From Gammaproteobacteria bacterium UBA7310 (GTDB lineage: Bacteria > Pseudomonadota > Gammaproteobacteria > Pseudomonadales > Ketobacteraceae), in assembly GCA_002471665.1 (NCBI GenBank), contig DKQK01000009.1:36020-100019 (forward strand): 64,000 nucleotides of DNA. Reading direction: 5' to 3'. How positions within the stretch are numbered: the first letter of the stretch is position 1; each line of letters opens with the position of its first letter. This document shows, in pieces, positions 53,442 to 62,254 of the stretch. The position numbers and the translations under genes are program-made. The notes under the pieces were generated by a model that was not told the DNA's origin, did not search any database, and worked only from the letters and a program-made list of their open reading frames with translations.

Positions 53442-54362
53442 ATGATCCATGAGCTGATCGAATTGCTGGATGGCCATTTATCATCGCCGGTGATTAATCC
53501 GCTCAGGCAAATCGGTGTATTTCATTGTCGGCAACCGCAGCAACTGCACGCCGTTCCCATTCATCAGCCCAGTATTGTGTTGGTGCTGAAAGGCACCAAG
53601 CGCATTACTTTTTCCAGCCGGTGTGAAGTCTTCAAGGCGGGCGATCTGGCATTACTGCCTGCCGGCAGCGAACTGCTGATGGAAAATATACCCTGTTGCA
53701 GACAACAGGAATATCTGGCCTTGTGTTTGGGGTTTGCCCCGCCCACCGTTGAGCGCTTTCTGGCTAGCTACGGCGCGCAACTGAACTGGAATGAACAACA
53801 GGAACTTCTGAAAGCCGCGGCACCACAGAGTTTTATTCAAATCATGCAGCAGCGGGTTGCATGGTGTATGCAGGGTGATACCGAGAACCACATTCTGAAT
53901 GATCTGCAGCAGCAGGAGCTGCTTTCGGTGTGTGGTCATCACCGGCTGTTGGGGCTGTTGTTGCAGTCGAAACAATCCAGTTGGGGGCAACGGGTGTCCG
54001 CTGTCATTGCGCTTGATTTGGGTCGTAAGTGGAAAATAGCCGATGTGTGCAGGGCCTTAACCGTGAGCGAGTCCGCCTTGCGCCGTAACTTGCATGGGGA
54101 AGGTACCAGCTTCAGTGATTTACTGGAGCAGGCCAGATTGGTGGCGGGGCTTGCGTTGCTGCAGGAAACTGCTCAGCCCGTTTCGCAGGTGGCGGCAGCG
54201 GTGGGCTATCAATCCCAATCCCGTTTCACTGAGCGCTTCAAACAGCGCTTTGGTCTGACGCCCCGTCAACTGAAGCAGAGCCGTCAGTCGGTGCCCAGCC
54301 AGGTACCTGAACCGGTAACAACATTGGCTGAATCAGGCGAAACTCTGACTGAATCAGGCTAG
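53442..54362 (+). CDS. AraC-family transcriptional regulator with cupin-type N-domain
   Basis: 306 residues from the ATG at 53442 (AGGGG upstream). N-terminal AraC_N cupin about 10-150 (HQPSIVLVLKGTKRI, GDLALLPAGSELLM), C-terminal AraC HTH about 195-290 (WKIADVCRALTVSESALRR, VSQVAAAVGYQSQSRFTERFKQRFG). The last 12 residues contain a short repeat (AESGETLTESG) encoded by two copies of CTGAATCAGGC. Effector unknown; it may control the downstream PEBP gene. Confidence 0.88.
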   Translation: MIHELIELLDGHLSSPVINPLRQIGVFHCRQPQQLHAVPIHQPSIVLVLKGTKRITFSSRCEVFKAGDLALLPAGSELLMENIPCCRQQEYLALCLGFAPPTVERFLASYGAQLNWNEQQELLKAAAPQSFIQIMQQRVAWCMQGDTENHILNDLQQQELLSVCGHHRLLGLLLQSKQSSWGQRVSAVIALDLGRKWKIADVCRALTVSESALRRNLHGEGTSFSDLLEQARLVAGLALLQETAQPVSQVAAAVGYQSQSRFTERFKQRFGLTPRQLKQSRQSVPSQVPEPVTTLAESGETLTESG

Positions 54363-54424
54363 TTGTGCTGCCCTGAACAGGTTAGAGTTTTGCTGAACAA
54401 AGGTTGATGAAAAAAGGATACGCC

Positions 54425-54970
54425 ATGAAAAATATTACCGCAGTGTTAATGGCTGCCTGTTTTAGCACGGGCTCTGCGCTGGCATTGGAGATGACCAGCC
54501 CGGATATTCGGCAGGGTGAGCCCATGCAGCAAAAACAGGTGTTTGATGGTTTCGGTTGCAGTGGTGAAAACCTGTCACCGGAGCTTACCTGGCGTGACGT
54601 GCCCGAAGGCACCAAGAGCTTTGCGTTGATGGTGCATGATCCGGATGCACCCACCGGCAGTGGCTGGTGGCATTGGGTTGTATTCAATATACCGGCCGAT
54701 GTGCGTGCACTCCCCCGTGGTGCCGGCACCGATGGCTCCCCGCTGATGGTGGACGGCGCCGTGCAAGGCCGCACGGATTTCGGCACCGCAGGATACGGAG
54801 GCCCCTGCCCGCCCATCGGCCATGGGCCGCACCGATATCAGTTTACGTTGTTCGCTCTGGGGGTGGAATCACTGCCCTTGGATGCCAGTGCCAGCGCAGC
54901 CATGGTGGGATTCATTGTACGCCAGAATGCCCTGGGCAGTGTGGAGATCGAAGCCAGCTACGAACGTTAA
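54425..54970 (+). CDS. Exported YbhB/YbcL-type PEBP (Raf-kinase-inhibitor-like) protein
   Basis: 181 residues from the ATG at 54425 (AAGGA upstream). Signal peptide MKNITAVLMAACFSTGSALA. PEBP core with DPDAP-x-GSGWWHWVVFNIP and YGGPCPPIGHGPHRY, the ligand-binding signatures. Periplasmic; ligand unknown. Convergent with phoX. Confidence 0.9.
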   Translation: MKNITAVLMAACFSTGSALALEMTSPDIRQGEPMQQKQVFDGFGCSGENLSPELTWRDVPEGTKSFALMVHDPDAPTGSGWWHWVVFNIPADVRALPRGAGTDGSPLMVDGAVQGRTDFGTAGYGGPCPPIGHGPHRYQFTLFALGVESLPLDASASAAMVGFIVRQNALGSVEIEASYER

Positions 54971-54976
54971 CACGAC

Positions 54977-55014
54977 AAAAAAGGTGCAAACGGCTATGCA
55001 GTCCGCTTGCACCT
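54977..55014 (-). terminator. Terminator of the phoX gene (minus strand)
   Basis: On the minus strand AGGTGCAA... pairs with ...TTGCACCT (54982-54989 / 55007-55014; one mismatch then three more pairs inside), followed by six T (54977-54982 as A on plus). It lies 22 bases after the minus-strand stop. Confidence 0.75.
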
Positions 55015-55035
55015 GGTCATGGACGCTGGGTCGGA

Positions 55036-56919
55036 TCAAGAACCGATAATACCGCCGTCTTTCTTGGTGATCACAATTGTGCAATCACGGGGGATGGTGA
55101 TGCCATCGTAGGGGGCGGGAAAGTTTGACTGCGTTGGATCGCCGTTACCCGGATGCTGGGTGTTGACGAACAGGGTACGGCGATCGGGTGTCACCGTGAT
55201 GCCCGTGATTTCATCACCCGTCACTCCAGTCAGCAGGCGACTCAGTTTGCCGGTTTCTGTGTCCGCTACCAGAAGCTGGTTGTTGAGGCCGTCTTTCTGG
55301 CCACCATCGGTTTCGATGAACAGGCGGCCATCAGGATCAGCCCAGATTCCGTCCGGTGAGGCGAAGCTTTCATCGGTACCGTGTGTGGTTTCCGCGATCA
55401 GGAAAATATCCCAGCTGAAGCGGGTGCCGGTGTGATCTTCAGTATCATGCCAGCGGATGATATGGCCATCGGGATTGGGTGCCAGTGGGTTGGCGGCGTT
55501 GGCTTCGGTACGTCGGCTGTTGTTGGTCAGGGTGCAGTACACATCGCCATTGGGTGCCACGGTGGTCCACTCCGGCCGATCCATCGGGGTGGCGCCGGCA
55601 ATGTCCGCGGCAATACGGGTGTTCACCAGCAGCTCGCCCAGGTCGGCGAAGCGGGCCGCCAGGTCCGGGTTGTCCAGAGTCAGTGGTAGCCAGTCACCGC
55701 TGCCATCATCGTTAAAGCGGGCCACGTACAACGTGCCTTCATCCAGTGGGCTTTTACCGGCCGCCAGCATGGTTTCGTAGTGCCCGGCCGACACAAACTT
55801 GTAGATGTAGTCGAAGCGCTGGTCGTCTCCCATGTAGACCACGGCGCGGCCGTCCTGACCGATCACTGTGGTGGCGCCTTCGTGTTTTACCCGCCCCAGG
55901 GCAGTGCGCTTTACCGGGGTTTGAGTGGCGTCAAAAGGATCGATTTCCACTACCCAGCCAAAGCGGTTTTCCTCATTCTGATAATCCGGATTGGAGAGGT
56001 CAAAGCGGGCATCAAACTGCTCCCAGCCATAACCAAATCCGCCTGCTGAAAACCCATAGCGTTGATGTGACTCGGTGGGCGCCCAGGTTTGTTCGCGATT
56101 GGTGGCACCGAAGTAACCGTTGAAGTTTTCTTCACAGGTCAAATAGGTGCCCCAGGGGGTTGGCCCGGATGAGCAGTTGTTGACGGTGCCCAGGGGAATG
56201 TTGCCGGCGGGTGTTTGCAGTAACGGATGCCCGGCAACCGGGCCGCTGAACGTCACGGGGGTGTTAACGTGAATGCGACGGGCGTTTTTACTTTTCACCT
56301 GCTGCCACCGGCCACGCTTATTCATGATTTCAACGATGGAAACACCGTGGGCATGTTGGGAGACGCGCACATCCTCCAGGCTTTCCGGGGATGACTTGCC
56401 CAGTACATGGCTGTTGCCGCCGAATTCGTGGTTGATGGCCAGCATACCGTGTTGATTGCCACGGCGGCCACGATGGTGGCGCTTGAATTTGTCGTTGAAG
56501 CTTTCACATTCTTTGTGATCGATGGGAAAGAAGGCCATGCCGTCATGGCCGATGCCGATTTGCCGGGCTTGATCGGCAGCGTTGGGTGGCCAGCTGAATG
56601 CCGGGCCGCCCGGTTCCAGAGGTTCGCCCCAGGGAATCAGAACGTCGTATTGGTAATCCGCAGAGATCGCGGGCATCGGCCCGTTACCGTCCGCCAGAGC
56701 CACCGGTGTGAAATCAATCAGAGGCCGTTGACCCGGCCAGAGTCTGTGTCCGGCACTGGCCAGACTGGGGGCGGCCACAAAGGATGCTGCGGCCAGTCCC
56801 ATTCCCCCTTTCAGTACCTGGCGTCGGCCCAGGCTGGATTGCAGCACCTCCTCGAAGGGGCGGTTACCACTGTGGTTGGTGATGTCATTGTCGTTGTTGT
56901 ATTGCAGATCGTCGGTCAT
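55036..56919 (-). CDS. PhoX-family (DUF839) phosphatase, Tat-exported
   Basis: 627 residues. Twin-arginine signal LGRRQVLKGGMGLAAASF at about residues 31-48. PhoX core: GMLAINHEFGGNS, NCSSGPTPWGTYLTCEENFNGYFG, YGFSAGGFGYGWEQFD, FGWVVEIDPFDA and DNLTITPDGR-like repeats of a beta-propeller with Ca/Fe sites. Family members are periplasmic alkaline phosphatases or related phosphoesterases. No Pho box is evident upstream, so phosphate control is not supported by sequence. Confidence 0.88.
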   Translation of the reverse strand: MTDDLQYNNDNDITNHSGNRPFEEVLQSSLGRRQVLKGGMGLAAASFVAAPSLASAGHRLWPGQRPLIDFTPVALADGNGPMPAISADYQYDVLIPWGEPLEPGGPAFSWPPNAADQARQIGIGHDGMAFFPIDHKECESFNDKFKRHHRGRRGNQHGMLAINHEFGGNSHVLGKSSPESLEDVRVSQHAHGVSIVEIMNKRGRWQQVKSKNARRIHVNTPVTFSGPVAGHPLLQTPAGNIPLGTVNNCSSGPTPWGTYLTCEENFNGYFGATNREQTWAPTESHQRYGFSAGGFGYGWEQFDARFDLSNPDYQNEENRFGWVVEIDPFDATQTPVKRTALGRVKHEGATTVIGQDGRAVVYMGDDQRFDYIYKFVSAGHYETMLAAGKSPLDEGTLYVARFNDDGSGDWLPLTLDNPDLAARFADLGELLVNTRIAADIAGATPMDRPEWTTVAPNGDVYCTLTNNSRRTEANAANPLAPNPDGHIIRWHDTEDHTGTRFSWDIFLIAETTHGTDESFASPDGIWADPDGRLFIETDGGQKDGLNNQLLVADTETGKLSRLLTGVTGDEITGITVTPDRRTLFVNTQHPGNGDPTQSNFPAPYDGITIPRDCTIVITKKDGGIIGS

Positions 56920-56998
56920 GATCTCTCTCCTACTGGTTGTATGCTGACCAATGTCGGAGAAAGCTAACAGCTAAATGCTGCAAATATGTTACGTGTTC

Positions 56999-57095
56999 CC
57001 TCCCCCCACAAAGAGGGGGGGAGGAGATAATTTGTACGTTATCCGTGCAGAGAAAGGAGGTAATGACCCAGCCGCCCCACATGGCAGGCGCTTGA
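56999..57095 (+). promoter_or_regulatory. GC-only hairpin and possible leader peptide upstream of the GlxA-like regulator
   Basis: CCTCCCCCC / GGGGGGAGG (56999-57007 / 57016-57024) forms a 9-bp stem. Downstream, AAAGGAGG (57053-57060) precedes an ATG at 57063 opening an 11-codon frame, MTQPPHMAGA plus TGA (to 57095). The Shine-Dalgarno to ATG spacing of 2 bases is too short for good initiation. May be an attenuator-like leader of the 57185 gene, or chance. Confidence 0.3.
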
Positions 57096-57184
57096 GTCAG
57101 TGTCTACAAGTTTGTCCCACGGGATAATTTGCTGATCGGTAGCCGATATTTACAATCTAGTGTTAGGTCAGGGAGAGACAGTGC

Positions 57185-58147
57185 ATGAAGCACATAGTGT
57201 TACTGGCACTCAATAACCAGTCGGGATCGGCATTGATCACGCCGTTGGAAATACTGTCTCAGGTGGCGGAAAGTCAGGATCTCAAACTCACCGTGGCAAC
57301 CTTGAGCGGTGGCCCCGTGGTTTCCCGCAGCGGTTTGGAAATTGCGGCCGATCAGCCACTGGCGGAAGTGGGGTCGGCCGATGCCATCATGATCACCTCC
57401 TGTCTGGATTACCAAAGCGACCCTGAGCAGCAAACTGCGGCGCTGTGCTGGCTGCGTGAGCAACACCGTCAGGGCACATTGGTTGGTGCGCTGGGCACCG
57501 GCATTGTGTTTATGGCTTTAAGTGGATTGTTGGAAAACAGAACCGCCACGGCGGATTGGCAGGGGGTTTCCCGTTTACGGGAGGCGTTTCCGGATGTGGA
57601 TTTTGATCCCCGGCACACTTTGATCGAATGCGATGGACTGGTGTCCTGTGCCGGTGGCTATGCGGGTGATGTTCTCTCGCTGTACATGGTGGAGCAGTTG
57701 TTCGACAAAGACACGGCAGAGCGCTGCGCCGCAGAGCTGATGCTGGATACGGAACGTTTTTGGCAGAACCGGCATCCGGGCCTGTTAGAGTATCGCTTGC
57801 ATCGGGACAATCGAATTCATGCGGTGCAGTCGTGGCTGGATAAACATTTTGCCGAGAAAATCAATCTGGAGGCCTTGGCCCGGCGCAATAGCATGAGTCA
57901 ACGCAATTTCGTACGCCGGTTTAAAGAGGCATGTGGTGAAACGCCGCTGGGTTATGTGCAGCGTTTGCGGATAGAAGAGGCCAAGCGCTTACTGGAGCAG
58001 TCGGATTTATCGGTGGAAGCGATTTGCGATCGGGTGGGTTATCTGACCGAATCCCATTTTCGTCAACTCTTCAAGCGCTACGTAAAGATGACCCCGGCCC
58101 GCTACCGGGGTCAAATGTCGGGTCAGGCGCGCTCGGGCCGGGGCTAA
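57185..58147 (+). CDS. GlxA-type regulator (DJ-1/PfpI-like domain plus AraC HTH)
   Basis: 320 residues; GGGAGAGACA upstream of the ATG. N-terminal class I glutamine-amidotransferase-like domain about 1-170, C-terminal AraC HTH about 205-310 (INLEALARRNSMSQRNFVRRFK, SVEAICDRVGYLTESHFRQLFKRY). The nucleophile-elbow Cys expected after V-G-A-L is Gly104 (GALGTG), so this domain is a ligand-sensing remnant. Stop overlaps the convergent stop at 58144. Confidence 0.9.
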   Translation: MKHIVLLALNNQSGSALITPLEILSQVAESQDLKLTVATLSGGPVVSRSGLEIAADQPLAEVGSADAIMITSCLDYQSDPEQQTAALCWLREQHRQGTLVGALGTGIVFMALSGLLENRTATADWQGVSRLREAFPDVDFDPRHTLIECDGLVSCAGGYAGDVLSLYMVEQLFDKDTAERCAAELMLDTERFWQNRHPGLLEYRLHRDNRIHAVQSWLDKHFAEKINLEALARRNSMSQRNFVRRFKEACGETPLGYVQRLRIEEAKRLLEQSDLSVEAICDRVGYLTESHFRQLFKRYVKMTPARYRGQMSGQARSGRG

Positions 58148-58749
58148 TTTATTTCGAACGTGACCCCGATGCGTGCGTTTTCTTCAGACAGACGCTGACG
58201 GCGCAAGTCGGAATCCGTGGTCAGGTCATTGATCAGCGTTGCTTGCAGTTGCTGGGCTTGACTCAACCCCAGATCACCGTTCTCAACGCGATTGGGTATG
58301 TTCAGCAATAACTGCTCGGCGAGCGCAGACCGCTGTAAAGTGCCCATGTCGTCGCCGCTTTCCCAGATTTCCATGAGCTTGCTGAAACGCAAAAAGTTGA
58401 TCATGCGCGTGAGTTCAGCGTGCGGATTGTCGTGTTGCTGAGCGATGCTGCTCAGAATCAGCCACTCTGCGGGGGAAACAAAGTCAGGGCGTTTTTCTAT
58501 TCGGTCGGTAAATTCCGGTTGGCCAAGGGTATTGGTTACGGCGGCCATGGCCTGTATCTGAAATTCGTTGACCAGCTCACTGGTCCAGTCCGCAACGGGG
58601 GGAACAGCAGGCGCGTTTTCCTGTGTGGAACTTGAATGACTCGCCTGTTCAGGGTCGACAGGGTGTGGTGCGGATTCAGGTGTAGCGGCAAACCAGTAGG
58701 CTGCTACGGCCAGCACCAGGGTAATAACGGCGATGATGGTTGTTTTCAT
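58144..58749 (-). CDS. Membrane-anchored protein of unknown function
   Basis: 201 residues. N-terminal signal-anchor (TTIIAVITLVLAVAAYWFAA), Pro/Ser/Ala-rich linker about 25-55, and a helical C-terminal domain about 55-200. It is downstream of the secretory lipase gene and has the anchor-linker-helix plan of lipase-specific foldases, but is far shorter and lacks their RXXFDY motif, so I do not call it one. A terminator separates the two genes. Confidence 0.7.
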   Translation of the reverse strand: MKTTIIAVITLVLAVAAYWFAATPESAPHPVDPEQASHSSSTQENAPAVPPVADWTSELVNEFQIQAMAAVTNTLGQPEFTDRIEKRPDFVSPAEWLILSSIAQQHDNPHAELTRMINFLRFSKLMEIWESGDDMGTLQRSALAEQLLLNIPNRVENGDLGLSQAQQLQATLINDLTTDSDLRRQRLSEENARIGVTFEIN

Positions 58750-58779
58750 AGTGCGTATTATTCCTGATTCGTGTCGGGT

Positions 58780-58819
58780 AAAAAAGCAGCGGACTCACTG
58801 CAAGAAAGAGATCCGCTGC
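58780..58819 (-). terminator. Terminator of the secretory lipase gene (minus strand)
   Basis: GCAGCGGA (58786-58793) pairs with TCCGCTGC (58812-58819); read on the minus strand it is followed by six T (58780-58785). Confidence 0.8.
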
Positions 58820-58855
58820 GAAACCTGTGAATGCTGCAATCAGGTTGGTTCCGTA

Positions 58856-60658
58856 TTAGTAGGTGAAAGGCTCCGGTGGTGATACGTTGAAGCGGTATTG
58901 CTGTCCCGGGCCTGACATGAGCACAGTGAACAGGCCGTTAAACAAACCGCATCCGGTCATGGACGAGAATGTGGTAGTACCGCTGAAGGTGATGTTGCCG
59001 CCGCCAAGATCGGATATGGGGCCGTCAAAGGTGATGGGGAATTCCGCCGGTTCTTTGGTACGGCAACCGAAGGGGATTTGAATCCAGCCAACACCGGCGG
59101 AATTCACTTTCACTGTGGTGTAAGCGTTGCCATCAATGTGCAGGTCGCCGCTGGTATCCAGCTCAACGTACCCGCTGGTGGGCAGGGTCGGGTCAATGGT
59201 CAGATTGACGTCCAGTGGCAGGATGATGTTGAGCCGGGTGAAAAACTGAGGCACGTTCAGGGTACCGATCAATGACCTGTTGGTAACGTCCGAGTCGGCG
59301 TAGAAAGTGGATTCCTCAGGCAGGATTACATTCTGCCGTAACGTACCCAACCGGATATCGGCATCTAGTTTCCAGTTGTCCAGGGTGAATATCAGTGCGC
59401 CATCATAAGGGTTGGCGGTCGACTCGGGTTCCGGCTGCCCGGTATAACAGGCACTGAATGCCGGCTTGCCTGCAAAGCGATCGTCGATCCAATCCAGTGC
59501 ATAGGGCGCCGCCTGAAACTGTGTGGCGATGTGTTCGCTGGGAAACACCTGGAATCGAATGTTACTGCCCATGGCGCAGTACTTGTCTTTCAGGTCTATG
59601 TGTTGATCCAGTGGAATGAACTCATCGGCCTGGCCATGGTACATGTACATCGGTACACTCGGCTTGACGTTACCCAAGTTCTGATCCGTCAGCACCTCAT
59701 TCACCGAGGCAATGGTGATCAAGTCGGAAAGGGGGCGGTTATCCAGGGTGTATTGCGCCAGTTCATCTCCCATAAAATTGAACAGCGATTCAAAAACACA
59801 CTGCGATTTACCGACTTCAATTTGCTGTAACCCATAATTATTCGCCAGCTCATACAACGGCATTGCACTGCCGTATTCCGCTTCATAGCCGATGATGGCC
59901 CCCAGCAGGAATGCCGAACCGGCATCACCATCCAGATTAAAACTGGTATAAGGCACATCTGCAGGGGTGCCGCCGGCCGCGATGCCGACAATGTTCATGT
60001 CGGGAACGTAGTCCTGTTGAATTTCCGCAATCCAGGCACCGGTCTGGCCACCTTGAGAGTAACCCCAGATGGCCACCTGATCGTCAACGATACCGGCTTC
60101 GGGAATCTGTGTGGCGGCAGTGACGATATCCACAGCGGCGTGGGCCTGTGATTCCCCCGCCAGGTAGGTGGGTGTATCGCCGTTGGTGTAGCCGGCGTTG
60201 TCAGTAATCAGCACGGCGTAGCCGCGATTGATGGCCGCTGCAATGTTGGCTTGTTCATAATCGGTTCCAGCGGCCAGTTGCAACGAGGGCGCGCAGCGTT
60301 GACCCAGTCCATGGGTGCCTACAGCGTAGCTCAATACCGGCCGGGATCCGGTACCGCTCCATCGGGCGGTGGGTAAAATAACACTGCCCGTTACCACGTT
60401 GGGTCGGCCATTGGAATCCACCGACCAATAGGCAACGTCCCAGGAACGGGTGAACGGTGCATCTTTACCAAGATCGATATTCGCTTCCCGGTACCAAATC
60501 AAATCTCCATGGTTGCCTGCAGTGATGGTGGGGGGCGAATAAAAATCCATGCCCTCGGGCCCCAGTACCGGGGCGGCAGTAAGGGGCGTAAGGGGCAGCG
60601 TGAGCAGTGAGGTCAACCCTGCTGCACAGAGTCCTTGTATCAGCCACGTGTTCTTCAT
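58856..60658 (-). CDS. Secretory lipase (LIP family) with C-terminal beta-rich domain
   Basis: 600 residues. Signal peptide about 1-29 (LTPLTAA). Alpha/beta-hydrolase of the LIP/secretory lipase family: nucleophile elbow GYSQGG with Ser201, Asp345 in GQADEFIPL and His376 in PSEHIAT. Cys residues at 122, 287 and 361 may form disulfides. A C-terminal extension about 420-600, rich in Thr/Asn/Gly and beta pattern (LDVNLTIDPTLPTSGYVELDTSGDLH), is not part of the catalytic fold. Expected to hydrolyse lipids outside the cell. Family is best known from actinobacteria and fungi. Confidence 0.88.
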   Translation of the reverse strand: MKNTWLIQGLCAAGLTSLLTLPLTPLTAAPVLGPEGMDFYSPPTITAGNHGDLIWYREANIDLGKDAPFTRSWDVAYWSVDSNGRPNVVTGSVILPTARWSGTGSRPVLSYAVGTHGLGQRCAPSLQLAAGTDYEQANIAAAINRGYAVLITDNAGYTNGDTPTYLAGESQAHAAVDIVTAATQIPEAGIVDDQVAIWGYSQGGQTGAWIAEIQQDYVPDMNIVGIAAGGTPADVPYTSFNLDGDAGSAFLLGAIIGYEAEYGSAMPLYELANNYGLQQIEVGKSQCVFESLFNFMGDELAQYTLDNRPLSDLITIASVNEVLTDQNLGNVKPSVPMYMYHGQADEFIPLDQHIDLKDKYCAMGSNIRFQVFPSEHIATQFQAAPYALDWIDDRFAGKPAFSACYTGQPEPESTANPYDGALIFTLDNWKLDADIRLGTLRQNVILPEESTFYADSDVTNRSLIGTLNVPQFFTRLNIILPLDVNLTIDPTLPTSGYVELDTSGDLHIDGNAYTTVKVNSAGVGWIQIPFGCRTKEPAEFPITFDGPISDLGGGNITFSGTTTFSSMTGCGLFNGLFTVLMSGPGQQYRFNVSPPEPFTY

Positions 60659-60932
60659 TGTGATTCACTCCGTTTGATTATTGTTTTGGTTGTAACGTGG
60701 GATCTTAAGTGCGCGCATTCTGTGTTACGCATTGGTTGCTTAAGAATTGCGAATATATCGCCCTTGAACATTGGGGAGCAGGCACGAAACCGCCAAATAG
60801 GGGCTTCATTTAAGACATAAGGGCGAATTGATTGAGGATGTGGCCGTGGGACACCAGAGGGTGGCCGGGCGCAACCGGAATGGTGTGCGCCCGGTACTGA
60901 AGATTTTCACGTATTAATGGAATAGTCTGGGC
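60659..60932. promoter_or_regulatory. Intergenic region upstream of the secretory lipase
   Basis: 274 bases holding the lipase promoter (minus strand) in its AT-rich left part and the end of the transcript from 60933. CCGGGCGCA / TGCGCCCGG (60865-60873 / 60886-60894) is a 9-bp perfect hairpin without a T-run; it may still act as a terminator for the 60933 gene. Confidence 0.45.
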
Positions 60933-61616
60933 TTATTCCTGCACTTTTAACCGTTCCTGACGACAACCTTTTGCCAGTTGAATGGTGAAGCTCCAATCGT
61001 CCAGCCAGAACGCAGGGGCTGCGCCGCCGTCAAAATTGGTGACTTTCCACTGCACCTCCACCGGCACCACTTTGGCCACGGTGCTGTTGCTGTTGATAAT
61101 GCAGCGGTGTCGGTCCATGGCATGGGATTCCCATGAGGAATTGGTTTCAGACCCGTTGTCAGTACTGTCAAAAGCATAGGTGTCCGGTGGGAATGATGAT
61201 GCCTGGGGCGAGGCTTCAACACCGTCCACCAACATCTGAACTTCACACCAGTTCGGCGCCATACTGCCGGGTTCGTTGCAGCGGGATTCTGCGGTAAAGG
61301 CAAGATTAACCAGTACATCCGTTCCCGCCGGTACGACAATGCGCGAGCGAGCCCCGGGTACTGTTTCAAATTTTTCGGTGCTGGTGATTCTGGGTTTGGT
61401 GCTGGTAATGGCCTGCTTGTAGTAGTGGGCACCGGAGGTGAAACGAATGGCATCCGCTTCCTCTGCTGTCGGCACGGCCACCAGATCGTCAATAACATAC
61501 TTGTATTGCAGTCCGGGTTGGGGGCTCAGTTCCCGGATCTCCGCCACGGTGGCAGCTTGGAGGGTTGTGGCCATCAGTGCGCCGCTGAAAAGCATGGTTG
61601 TGAAAACAGTTTTCAT
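60933..61616 (-). CDS. Exported protein of unknown function
   Basis: 227 residues from the ATG at 61616, with AAGGAG 7 bases upstream; a longer frame upstream (to 61769) lacks a site. Signal peptide MKTVFTTMLFSGALMATTLQAA. Mature part is beta-rich with Cys pairs (SRCNEPGS, NWCEVQM, HRCIINS, GCRQERL) that suggest disulfides in the periplasm or outside. Contains SRIVVPAGTDVLVNLAFTAES, a jelly-roll-like pattern. No family recognised. Confidence 0.75.
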   Translation of the reverse strand: MKTVFTTMLFSGALMATTLQAATVAEIRELSPQPGLQYKYVIDDLVAVPTAEEADAIRFTSGAHYYKQAITSTKPRITSTEKFETVPGARSRIVVPAGTDVLVNLAFTAESRCNEPGSMAPNWCEVQMLVDGVEASPQASSFPPDTYAFDSTDNGSETNSSWESHAMDRHRCIINSNSTVAKVVPVEVQWKVTNFDGGAAPAFWLDDWSFTIQLAKGCRQERLKVQE

Positions 61617-61856
61617 GATATTGCTCCTTGGTATTAATGATCCTTGCGAGCCCGGTGATCCGAGCTCGCTGACTACCCTAGCCAAGCTGTGTTCCGGCGG
61701 CTTGATAAAAAGCTGACCAAAGCCTGATGAATTGTTGAATTCCGATTTAGTGCGCAGATCTAATGTCACTTTTTAACAATGCATACGTAGATCATTAACT
61801 GCAGACTGAATCCAGTCCATGCACACTGTGGTTAAAGAACATGAGGTTCGAACATC

Positions 61857-62231
61857 GTGCTGAAAGGATTCAGAAACGTGTCAGGTATCGAGTATCAATT
61901 CTTGGAATTTCGCTTGCTGCCGGATCAGGTGCGCCTGATCCGAAGTGGACGGGATATACCCCTGGCGCCGAAAACATTCCATTTTCTTTGCCTGCTGCTG
62001 AACGCCGGGAATGCAGTGGTAGCGCGGGAAGTGTTGTTTGAAGAGTTGTGGCGGGGGCGCCCGGTGTCCGATGAATCCCTGGCGCAAGTGGTGGCCCAGT
62101 GCCGGCGGGCGTTGGGTGACTCGGCGGCACGTCAGCAGGTGATCAAAACCGTGCCGAAACGGGGTTACCGCCTGGTCCCTGATATTGTGGTGTTTCGCGC
62201 CGGTGCGTTGGCCGGCATGGAGCCCACCTGA
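61857..62231 (+). CDS. Stand-alone OmpR/PhoB-type winged-helix DNA-binding protein
   Basis: 124 residues starting at GTG (GAGG 11 bases upstream; GTG at 61878 is an alternative). It is only a Trans_reg_C winged helix: LAPKTFHFLCLLLNAGNAVVAREVLFEELW, DESLAQVVAQCRRALGD and IKTVPKRGYRLVPDIVV, as in CadC and ToxR N-domains. No receiver, no transmembrane helix and no periplasmic sensor; a 15-residue tail follows. A frame in another phase begins at 61841 but has no family pattern. Target unknown. Confidence 0.75.
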   Translation: MLKGFRNVSGIEYQFLEFRLLPDQVRLIRSGRDIPLAPKTFHFLCLLLNAGNAVVAREVLFEELWRGRPVSDESLAQVVAQCRRALGDSAARQQVIKTVPKRGYRLVPDIVVFRAGALAGMEPT

Positions 62232-62254
62232 GCCTGCGGGCCTGGGTGAGGGTA

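Noticed and set aside
57053..57076. Sequence AAGGAGGTAATGACCCAGCC resembling the complement of the 16S rRNA 3' end
   Set aside because: Similarity is limited to about 20 bases with insertions, no rRNA sequence continues on either side, and the position is an ordinary gene upstream region.
56920..57184. Pho box upstream of phoX
   Set aside because: No pair of CTGTCAT-like repeats with 4-base spacing could be found on either strand.
58144..58749. Lipase-specific foldase (Lif) next to the lipase
   Set aside because: Only 201 residues, lacks the RXXFDY motif, and LIP-family lipases do not use Lif; kept as unknown membrane-anchored protein.
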